Source of the DNA: DASQGA01 sp035535315
Lineage (GTDB): Bacteria; Actinomycetota; Thermoleophilia; Gaiellales; Gaiellaceae
DNA: 11,529 nt
Direction: 5' to 3'
Assembly (NCBI GenBank): GCA_035535315.1
Contig: DATLQD010000031.1
Location: forward strand, 1 to 11,529
A program made the position numbers and the translations under genes. The notes beneath the pieces were generated by a model. It worked only from the letters and a program-made list of their open reading frames with translations. It made no database searches and was not told the origin of the DNA. Of this stretch, positions 6,432-11,529 are shown piece by piece. Positions within the stretch are counted from its first letter, which is position 1. The number at the start of each line of letters is the position of its first letter.

Positions 6432-7324
6432 ACGCCGTAGCCACCGATATCCAGGCGGTCGTCGCCGACGCCGCTGCCTACCTCTACGTCTGGGCGCTCA
6501 AGGACATTCCTCAGGATCTGCGCGACGCGCTCGTCGCGGCGCGCGCCCGCGAGACCTCGACGCCGGGCCAGCGGGTGCTCGACACGATCATCAAGAACGT
6601 CGCCGTCGCCGACGACGAGAAGAACCTCGTCTGCCAGGACACCGGGATCGCGGTCTACTACTGCCGCGTCGGCGAGCACTTTCCCCTCCATCCGGCTCGA
6701 ATCTACGAGGCGCTCTACGAGGGCACGGAGCGGGCGACGATCGAGCACCCACTCAGGTCGAACACCGTCCACACGCTGACGCGTGAGAACACCGGCCAGA
6801 ACGTCGGCTACCGGGTACCCATCGTCCACTGGGACTTCGTCGCCGGCTGGGACGGCCTCGACGTCAAGTGCGTTCCCAAAGGATCCGGCTCCGAGAACAT
6901 GAGCTTCTTGAAGATGTGCATCCCCGCCGAAGGCGTGAAGGGGATCAAGCGATTCGTCCTCGACTCCATCGTGAACGCGGGCGGAAAGCCCTGTCCGCCC
7001 GGGATCGTCGGCGTCGGCATCGGGGGCTCGGCCGATTACGCGATGCACCTCGCGAAGGAGGCGATCGCCCGCCCGGTCGGGACGAGGAATCCCGATCCGG
7101 AGGTGGCGAAGCTCGAGGACGAGCTCTACGACCTCCTGAACGAGACCGGGATCGGCCCGATGGGGCTCGGGGGTGACGTCACGGTGCTTCAGTGCCACAT
7201 CGAGCACGCAGACACCCACATGACGCTCAATCCCGTGGCCGTGAACTACCAGTGCTGGGCGGCCCGGCGGGCGAGCGCCCACATCGGCCCGGACGGCGAC
7301 GTCGACTACGACCGGGAGGCGTGA
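6428..7324 (+). CDS. Class I (iron-sulfur) fumarase/tartrate dehydratase-type hydro-lyase, alpha subunit
   Basis: The 298-residue product matches the N-terminal half of class I fumarases, which reversibly add water to fumarate-like acids at a [4Fe-4S] cluster. CQDTG (69-73) supplies the first cluster cysteine and the Q/D active-site pair. PCPPGIVGVGIGG (188-200) supplies the second, at C189. The third is probably C276 in AVNYQCWAARRA. LRSNTVHTLTRENTGQN (109-125) and PKGSGSENMSFLKM (150-163) are the substrate-binding loops. The usual LRPNAVDP reads LRSNTVHT here, a change in a substrate-contact region. ATG 6428 overlaps the flavoprotein stop in ATGA; an earlier in-frame start would lie inside that gene. 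The beta subunit begins on the last base of the alpha stop, so the two are certainly co-translated. True fumarase, tartrate dehydratase or a sulfonate-analogue hydro-lyase are all possible. Confidence 0.88.
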   Translation: MNAVATDIQAVVADAAAYLYVWALKDIPQDLRDALVAARARETSTPGQRVLDTIIKNVAVADDEKNLVCQDTGIAVYYCRVGEHFPLHPARIYEALYEGTERATIEHPLRSNTVHTLTRENTGQNVGYRVPIVHWDFVAGWDGLDVKCVPKGSGSENMSFLKMCIPAEGVKGIKRFVLDSIVNAGGKPCPPGIVGVGIGGSADYAMHLAKEAIARPVGTRNPDPEVAKLEDELYDLLNETGIGPMGLGGDVTVLQCHIEHADTHMTLNPVAVNYQCWAARRASAHIGPDGDVDYDREA

Positions 7325-7908
7325 TGGCCGACCACCGGCTCACGTTCCCGATCGACGAGGCGCAGATCCGCGAGCTCCGTGCCGGCGACGCCGTCACGGT
7401 CGACGGGCACATCATCGGCATCCGCGACCGGACCCAGATCCGGATGTTCGACCAGGGACAGCGTCCCGAGATGGACCTGACCGGCGCGCTGCTTCTTCAC
7501 ACGGCACCGGGTGTCCGGAAGCTCACCGACGGGAGCTACGAGAAAATGTGCATCGGGACGACCACGAGCGCCCGCATGGTGCGCTTCACCGAGGCGCTCG
7601 GCCAGGACTACGGCGTGCGCGCGATCTGCGGCAAGGGCGGTCTCCCTGACGATGCGATCGAGCCGATGCGGCGATTGGGGATGGTCTACTTCGCGATCGT
7701 CGGCGGGGCCGCGGCGCTCGAGACGACCCAGATCGAGGCGATCGAGGAGGTCGAATGGGAGGATCTGATGCCCGAGTGCCTCTGGAAGTTCAGGGTCAAG
7801 GACTTCGGTCCGTTGACCGTCGGAATCGACTCACACGGGGGATCGCTCTACCACGACGTCCAGGCGGAGGCTCACCGGCGACTGGAGGACATCTATGCCA
7901 AGCTCTAA
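7324..7908 (+). CDS. Class I fumarase/tartrate dehydratase-type hydro-lyase, beta subunit
   Basis: The 194-residue product is the C-terminal half of the class I enzyme and should form the heteromer with the preceding alpha subunit. Typical elements are LRAGDAVTVDG (18-28), TTSARM (80-85), GKGG (103-106), VYFAIVGGAAAL (121-132) and DSHGGSLY (169-176). The normally strong motif RDxAHxR is RDRTQIR here (34-40): both arginines stay, but the histidine is Gln and the small residue before it is Thr. This is a visible departure in the active-site loop and hints at a non-standard substrate. ATG 7324 shares one base with the alpha stop (TGATG). The end overlaps comA by 14 bases. Confidence 0.86.
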   Translation: MADHRLTFPIDEAQIRELRAGDAVTVDGHIIGIRDRTQIRMFDQGQRPEMDLTGALLLHTAPGVRKLTDGSYEKMCIGTTTSARMVRFTEALGQDYGVRAICGKGGLPDDAIEPMRRLGMVYFAIVGGAAALETTQIEAIEEVEWEDLMPECLWKFRVKDFGPLTVGIDSHGGSLYHDVQAEAHRRLEDIYAKL

Positions 7909-8698
7909 CGGTTCTACCGACTCGAACGGCTTCCTCGACGTGCCGGCCCGCTCCCCGAAGCCGCGGACGCACGGGCTCACGCACGTCATCGATAAGGGGC
8001 TCAACCTTCGCGACATCGAAGGCCTCTTCGACACCGGCGGCGAGTACGTCGACGTTGTCAAGTTCGGCTGGGGCACGTCCTACGTCACGAAGAACCTCGA
8101 GAAGAAGATCTCCCTCTACCGCTCTTTCGAGACGCCGGTGGTCTGCGGCGGGACGCTCTTCGAGGCCGTGATCGCTCGGAACAAGCTGGATCAGTATCGG
8201 AGCTGGCTGACGGAGAACCGGTTCTCGCATGTCGAGGTCTCCGACGGGACGATCGACATCCCGCGCGAGCGAAAGCTGGAGCTGATCGAAGAGCTCGCGC
8301 GCGACTTCGTCGTCCTCTCGGAGGTCGGCTCGAAGGACTCCGAGGTCGTCTTCGCCCCCTACCAGTGGGTCCAGTGGATGAAGGAGGAGCTCGAGGCGGG
8401 CGCCTGGAAGGTCATCACCGAGGGCCGCGAGGGCGGCACGGCCGGGATCTTCCGCCCGACCGGCGAGATGCGCACCGGCCTGATCGACGAGATCGTCCAC
8501 GAAATCGACCTCGGCGACATCATCTTCGAAGCTCCCACCAAGGCCTCGCAGGCATATTTTGTGAAGCACTTCGGCCCCGAGGTGAACCTCGGCAACATCC
8601 CGCCGGAGGAAGTCATCCCGCTCGAGACGCTCAGGCTCGGGCTCCGGGCCGACACCCTGAAGGAGATCTTGCTCGATGAGCTGCCTGTCGCTGACTGA
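7895..8698 (+). CDS. comA: Phosphosulfolactate synthase
   Basis: ComA joins sulfite to phosphoenolpyruvate to give (2R)-phospho-3-sulfolactate, the first step of coenzyme M synthesis in methanogens; homologues occur in Bacillus and in bacteria with other sulfonate pathways. The 267-residue product has the TIM-barrel motifs of the family: PRTHGLTHVIDKG (23-35), VKFGWGTS (55-62), GGTLFE (85-90), EVSDGTIDIP (114-123), LSEVG (141-145), ITEGRE (174-179), IFEAP (210-214) and VNLGNI (230-235). The length is near that of the methanogen enzyme, plus a polar N-terminal tail of about 20 residues. ATG 7895 has a strong GGAGG at 7884-7888 inside the fumarase beta gene. The APS reductase gene, whose product makes sulfite, starts within comA. 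No comB phosphatase or comC dehydrogenase is visible, so the fate of the product must be inferred. Confidence 0.92.
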   Translation: MPSSNGSTDSNGFLDVPARSPKPRTHGLTHVIDKGLNLRDIEGLFDTGGEYVDVVKFGWGTSYVTKNLEKKISLYRSFETPVVCGGTLFEAVIARNKLDQYRSWLTENRFSHVEVSDGTIDIPRERKLELIEELARDFVVLSEVGSKDSEVVFAPYQWVQWMKEELEAGAWKVITEGREGGTAGIFRPTGEMRTGLIDEIVHEIDLGDIIFEAPTKASQAYFVKHFGPEVNLGNIPPEEVIPLETLRLGLRADTLKEILLDELPVAD

Positions 8699-9365
8699 GC
8701 CGCAGATCGAGGCCATGCCGGCGGAAGACGTCCTCCGCTGGGCCAACGACGAGTTCGGAGACCGGCTTTGCCTTACGTGCTCCTGGCAGAAGCAGTCCTC
8801 GGTGCTCGTCCACCTCGTGTCCGAGCTCGGGCTCGGGATCGACGTGATCGAGCTCGACACACACCTCTTCTTCAAGGAGACCTACGAAACCCGCGAGGCG
8901 CTCGTGGCGCGCTACGACCTGAACCTCATCCGGCCGGAGATCATCACTGTGGCGGAGCAGCACAACCAGGAAGGGCCGAACCTCTGGGAGTCGGATCCCG
9001 ATCGCTGCTGCCACATCCGCAAGGTCGAGCCGCTCATCCGGGCGCTCGATCCATACGACGCCTGGATCTCTGGCATCCGTCGTGACCAGTCGCCGTCCCG
9101 TGCGAACGCGCGGAAGGTCGAGCGCTCGGAGCGCTACGGGGTCTGGAAGATCCAACCGCTGGCTGACTGGGACGAAGAGCGAGTCTGGAGCTATATCGTC
9201 GCGAACGACATTCCGTACAACCCGCTGCACGAAGCCGGGTACAGGTCGATCGGGTGCATTCCCTGCACCCGCCCGATCCGGCCTGACGAGGAGGAGCGAG
9301 CCGGCCGCTGGGCCGGCTCGGACAAGCTCGAGTGCGGCATCCATATCGAAGAAAGGACAGGATGA
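8676..9365 (+). CDS. cysH: Assimilatory adenylylsulfate (APS) reductase, iron-sulfur type
   Basis: This enzyme reduces APS to sulfite and AMP with thioredoxin or a similar donor, in the cytosol. The 229-residue product has a PP-loop nucleotide motif, SWQKQSSV (36-43), and an Arg-rich phosphate site, GIRRDQSPSR (133-142). C111-C112 and C194/C197 (CIPC) form the CC...CxxC set that binds a [4Fe-4S] cluster and marks the APS-using group rather than E. coli-type PAPS reductases. The catalytic Cys is C220 in ECGIH near the C-terminus. ATG 8676 overlaps comA by 23 bases and follows AAGGAGA at 8660-8666 with 9 bases between them. Its stop overlaps cysC in ATGA. Sulfite made here is the co-substrate of the ComA encoded just upstream. 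Some enzymes of this type also accept PAPS. Confidence 0.93.
   Translation: MSCLSLTEPQIEAMPAEDVLRWANDEFGDRLCLTCSWQKQSSVLVHLVSELGLGIDVIELDTHLFFKETYETREALVARYDLNLIRPEIITVAEQHNQEGPNLWESDPDRCCHIRKVEPLIRALDPYDAWISGIRRDQSPSRANARKVERSERYGVWKIQPLADWDEERVWSYIVANDIPYNPLHEAGYRSIGCIPCTRPIRPDEEERAGRWAGSDKLECGIHIEERTG
9297..9320 (+). repeat. Perfect 10-base-pair GC hairpin inside cysH
   Basis: CGAGCCGGCC (9297-9306) and GGCCGGCTCG (9311-9320) are exact inverted copies with a GCTG loop. It lies between the codons for the CxxC pair and the catalytic Cys, about 40 bases before the cysC start. A second stem (GATCGGG with CCCGATC) lies just upstream over the CIPC codons. GC-rich coding sequence makes chance stems common, so function is unproven. 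Confidence 0.4.
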
Positions 9366-9913
9366 GGAACGGATTCACTCTCTGGTTCACGGGCCTTTCG
9401 GGCGCGGGGAAGACGACGATCGCCGAGCTCGTCGGCCCCCAGCTCGAGGAAGGCGGACGGCTCGTCGAGTATCTCGACGGTGACGTCGTCCGGACGCGCC
9501 TCTCGAAGGGCCTCGGTTTCTCGAAGGAGGACCGCGACACGAATATCGAGCGCATCGGCTGGGTGGCTTCGCGCCTGACGCGTCAGGGTGCCGTCGTTCT
9601 CGTTTCGGCGATCTCCCCGTACGAGGAGACGCGCCAGAAAGCCCGAGACATGGTCGAGGAGCACGGGACGTTCGTCGAGGTCTTCGTCGACACGACCGTC
9701 GAGGAGTGTGCCCGGCGCGACGTCAAGGGCCTCTACGAGAAGGCGTTCAAGGGTGAGATCAAGGAGTTCACTGGCGTCTCGGATCCGTACGAGGTGCCGT
9801 CCAGCCCTGAGATCGTGCTGAAGACAGAGGAGCACGAACCGGAGGAGAGCGCCCGCATCGTGCTGCAGAAGCTCGAGGAGATGGGCCTCTTGTACGCGGA
9901 GATGAAGGCGTGA
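9362..9913 (+). CDS. cysC: Adenylylsulfate (APS) kinase
   Basis: CysC phosphorylates APS to PAPS, the donor for sulfotransferases and for PAPS reductases. The 183-residue product has the P-loop GLSGAGKT (11-18), DGD (39-41), FSKEDRDTNIERIG (53-66), VSAISPYEETR (81-91) with the conserved serine region, and KGLYEKAFKGEIKEFTG (122-138). The length fits a stand-alone CysC. ATG 9362 is chosen over a GTG at 9332 because it overlaps the cysH stop in ATGA and follows AAAGGA at 9352-9357. Since the neighbouring CysH looks APS-specific, PAPS here may feed sulfation rather than sulfite production, or the reductase may use both. The gene ends just before a structured leader for sat. Confidence 0.94.
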   Translation: MRNGFTLWFTGLSGAGKTTIAELVGPQLEEGGRLVEYLDGDVVRTRLSKGLGFSKEDRDTNIERIGWVASRLTRQGAVVLVSAISPYEETRQKARDMVEEHGTFVEVFVDTTVEECARRDVKGLYEKAFKGEIKEFTGVSDPYEVPSSPEIVLKTEEHEPEESARIVLQKLEEMGLLYAEMKA

Positions 9914-9999
9914 CGCGCCCACGCGGAGATTCGCCACGCACCAGGGTGGAAACCGGCACGTCTCCGCACACATGGGCGCGGTCTCTTCCCTTATTTTTT
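9914..9999 (+). promoter_or_regulatory. Structured leader or attenuator candidate between cysC and sat
   Basis: Directly after the cysC stop, CGCGCCCA (9914-9921) pairs exactly with TGGGCGCG (9973-9980). Inside it, GCGGAGA (9923-9929) pairs exactly with TCTCCGC (9961-9967). A smaller stem, CCAC (9934-9937) with GTGG (9946-9949), sits in the 31-base apical region. Ten bases after the outer stem comes TTATTTTTT (9991-9999), the longest T run in the window. The nested stem with a large asymmetric loop and a T run could be a read-through terminator or a riboswitch/attenuator for sat. I could not match it to a known riboswitch class. The gap of 10 bases between stem and T run is longer than in a standard terminator. 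Confidence 0.45.
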
Positions 10000-10043
10000 G
10001 AGGCGGGAGTGCGGGTCCCCTCCCAGGGCGGGGGTCTTCGGAT

Positions 10044-11183
10044 ATGAGCACGACGACCGATCTGCAGCTGATCTGCCCGCACGGCGGCGAGCTCGTCGAC
10101 GCGACTGGCGAGCGGCCCGACGACCTCGACTCGCTCGAGGTCGTGACGCTCACCTCTCGTGAGGTCTCCGATCTCGACATGCTCGCCTGCGGCGCTCTCT
10201 CCCCGCTCACGGGATTCATGGGCCACGAGGACTACGAGCGCGTCGTGGACGAGATGCGCCTGGCCGGCGGGCTGCCGTGGGCGCTCCCCGTCTGCCTTGC
10301 TGTTTCCGCGGCGCCCGAAGGCGACCGGGTCGTCCTCGCGAACGAGTCCGGCCGGCAGCTCGCCGTCCTCGATGTCGAGGAGGTTTACGAGTACGACAAG
10401 GAGCGTGAGGCCGAGCGCTGCTTCCGGACGACCGAGGAGGACCACCCGGGCGTCGCGCGACTCTATGCCCAGCACGACCGCTACCTGGCTGGGCGCGTGA
10501 CGGTCTTCGATCGTGTTGAGTCCTCGTTTCCCGAGCTCGCGAAGGATCCCGCCGAGACGCGCGCGGTGTTTGCCGAGCGCGGCTGGAAGCGCGTGGTTGG
10601 GTTCCAGACCAGGAATCCCATCCACCGGGCCCACGAGTACCTGACCAAATGCGCGCTCGAGACGGTGGACGGGCTCCTCATTCACCCGCTGGTCGGGGAG
10701 ACGAAGTCGGACGACGTTCCCGCGGCCACGAGGGTGAAGGCCTACGAGGTGCTGGTCGACGGCTACTACCCGAAGGATCGCGTCGTCGTCTCGGCGTTCC
10801 CCGCGGCTATGCGCTACGCCGGACCCCGCGAAGCCGTCTGGCACGCCATCTGCCGCAAGAACTACGGCTGCTCACACTTCATCGTCGGCCGTGACCACGC
10901 GGGCGTCGGGAGCTACTACGGCTCCTACGACGCTCAGCTGATCTTCGACGAGTTCGAGCCGCACGAGCTCGACATCGAGCCGATGTTCTTCGAGCACTCC
11001 TTCTGGTGCAAGGTGTGCAACCAGATGGCGTCGGCGAAGACCTGCCCCCACTCGGGCGAAGACCACGTCTTCCTCTCGGGGACGAAGGTGCGCGAGATGC
11101 TTTCGAACGGGGAGCTTCCCCCGGCCGAGTTCTCCCGCCCGGAGGTCGCCGAGGTCCTGATCGAGGCTTACCGGGGCTCGTAG
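10044..11183 (+). CDS. sat: ATP sulfurylase (sulfate adenylyltransferase)
   Basis: Sat makes APS and pyrophosphate from sulfate and ATP, the entry step of sulfate assimilation. The 379-residue product is the single-chain Sat/MET3 type, not CysD/CysN. An N-terminal PUA-like domain with LSPLTGFM (52-59) precedes the catalytic domain. That domain carries QTRNPIHRAHE (188-198), HPLVGETKSDD (214-224), GRDHAGVGSYYG (282-293) and the C-terminal LSGTKVREML (344-353). C322, C325, C334 and nearby His residues form the zinc site seen in many prokaryotic Sat proteins. The start ATG 10044 has only a weak GGCGGGGG site about 9 bases upstream. Sat lies 130 bases behind cysC after a structured leader, so it can be set separately from the six-gene operon. 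A terminator-like hairpin follows. Confidence 0.95.
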   Translation: MSTTTDLQLICPHGGELVDATGERPDDLDSLEVVTLTSREVSDLDMLACGALSPLTGFMGHEDYERVVDEMRLAGGLPWALPVCLAVSAAPEGDRVVLANESGRQLAVLDVEEVYEYDKEREAERCFRTTEEDHPGVARLYAQHDRYLAGRVTVFDRVESSFPELAKDPAETRAVFAERGWKRVVGFQTRNPIHRAHEYLTKCALETVDGLLIHPLVGETKSDDVPAATRVKAYEVLVDGYYPKDRVVVSAFPAAMRYAGPREAVWHAICRKNYGCSHFIVGRDHAGVGSYYGSYDAQLIFDEFEPHELDIEPMFFEHSFWCKVCNQMASAKTCPHSGEDHVFLSGTKVREMLSNGELPPAEFSRPEVAEVLIEAYRGS

Positions 11184-11185
11184 CA

Positions 11186-11213
11186 GGGCGGGCCTCCGCT
11201 TCCAGGCCCGCTC
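11186..11213 (+). terminator. Terminator-like hairpin after sat, without a T run
   Basis: GCGGGCCT (11188-11195) and AGGCCCGC (11204-11211) pair exactly around an 8-base loop. A G-T and a G-C pair extend the stem to 10. It begins 5 bases behind the sat stop. No T run follows, as is common in GC-rich actinobacteria, so it may be a U-less terminator or only an mRNA 3' stabiliser. Confidence 0.5.
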
Positions 11214-11231
11214 GATTCGGAGGCGGCGGAG

Positions 11232-11251
11232 CTAGATGGTCAACCATCTAG
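11232..11251. promoter_or_regulatory. Perfect inverted repeat, possible operator at the glycosyltransferase start
   Basis: CTAGATGGT and ACCATCTAG are exact 9-base inverted copies separated by CA. Both ends carry CTAG, a rare tetranucleotide in many bacteria. The repeat covers an in-frame ATG (11236) and touches a TAGGGT -10-like box (11249-11254), so a repressor bound here could block the promoter or start. No T run follows. Confidence 0.45.
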
Positions 11252-11262
11252 GGTTACTCTCC

Positions 11263-11529
11263 GTGCCTCTCCTGAAAACAGTCTTCTGGGCGAGCGCGGG
11301 AGCGCTTGCGTGGACGCACGTGGGCTACCCGCTCGCCGCAACGGTCCTCGCGCGGAAGCGGCCTAAGCCCGTTCGGGCTCGGGACAATGTTCCGGGCGTG
11401 ACGCTGATCGTCGCGGCTCACGACGAGGAGGCGGTGATCGAGGACCGGCTCCGGAACCTGCTCGAGCTCGACTACCCGCCGGCTCGACTCCAGATCGTCG
11501 TCGCCTCTGACGCCTCCACGGACGGCATG
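11263..11529 (+). CDS. Membrane-anchored family 2 glycosyltransferase, 5' part only
   Basis: The frame runs off the right edge with 89 residues visible. An N-terminal membrane helix (VFWASAGALAWTHVGYPLAA, about residues 7-26) is followed by a basic stretch and then the start of a GT-A domain: VTLIVAAHDEEAVIEDRLRN, LELDYP and IVVASDASTDG. The ASDASTDG turn is the nucleotide-sugar site of GT2 enzymes. The architecture resembles processive polysaccharide synthases of the IcaA/cellulose synthase-like group, which act at the inner membrane. GTG 11263 gives the usual short lead before FW and sits 8 bases behind TAGGGT. ATG 11236, in frame, preceded by a stop and by GGAG 4 bases upstream, would add 9 residues (MVNHLGLLS). 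I cannot decide between them. The gene is probably separate from the sulfur locus, given the hairpin and inverted repeat between them. Confidence 0.8.
   Translation, partial: MPLLKTVFWASAGALAWTHVGYPLAATVLARKRPKPVRARDNVPGVTLIVAAHDEEAVIEDRLRNLLELDYPPARLQIVVASDASTDGM

Noticed and set aside
9332..9361. GTG start for cysC at 9332
   Set aside because: It would add ten residues before the conserved N-terminus; ATG 9362 has a ribosome site and the ATGA coupling with cysH.
9932..9960. Cyclic di-GMP-I (GEMM) riboswitch suggested by CACGCA...AGGG...AAACC
   Set aside because: Only the 5' fragment resembles the consensus, with an extra base in it; the GGGACGCAAAGCC segment and the second stem are absent.
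9972..10001. Nine-codon ORF before sat (MGAVSSLIF)
   Set aside because: No Shine-Dalgarno, no cysteine codons, and its ATG lies within the outer stem of the leader; it looks incidental.

Overview
The window is uniformly GC-rich, with G or C in most third codon positions, genes packed tightly on both strands, and GTG/TTG starts used beside ATG. Several start codons sit a few bases behind a TAnnnT -10 box, as in leaderless mRNAs. Together with the protein families seen, this fits a high-GC actinobacterium, perhaps of the Thermoleophilia type. That placement is inference; no rRNA or marker tree was available. I found no tRNA, rRNA, CRISPR array or insertion sequence, and no gene-free stretch longer than about 205 bases.

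Layout. (1) 2-616 (+) is the 3' part of a maleylacetate reductase/iron-type alcohol dehydrogenase gene; its end overlaps a convergent SAM-dependent methyltransferase (588-1553, -). (2) A short divergent region carries a leaderless-type promoter for an unrecognised protein with two similar halves (1583-2230). (3) A 205-base gap with a -10 box and a 16-codon upstream ORF leads into rsgA (TTG start, 2436-3521), which is coupled by ATGA to an MFS exporter (3518-4891). The exporter's tail overlaps a convergent pilin-like gene (4763-5110, -). (4) An AT-rich divergent promoter region (5111-5222) starts the main locus.

Main locus (5223-11183). Six genes overlap one another by 1 to 23 bases: a fumarate reductase-like flavoprotein, class I fumarase alpha and beta subunits, phosphosulfolactate synthase (comA), an iron-sulfur APS reductase (cysH) and APS kinase (cysC). 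ATP sulfurylase (sat) follows after a 130-base leader that can fold into a long nested stem and carries a T run. Sat, CysH and a thioredoxin would turn sulfate into sulfite, and ComA adds sulfite to phosphoenolpyruvate. Sulfolactate is the sulfonate analogue of malate, sulfoacrylate of fumarate and sulfopropionate of succinate. A fumarase-like hydro-lyase and a fumarate reductase-like flavoprotein in the same transcription unit therefore suggest an organosulfonate pathway from sulfate. This is the most interesting hypothesis in the window; no ComB phosphatase is present here and the end product is unknown.

After sat there is a terminator-like hairpin, then a perfect inverted repeat at the start of a family 2 glycosyltransferase gene that runs off the right edge.
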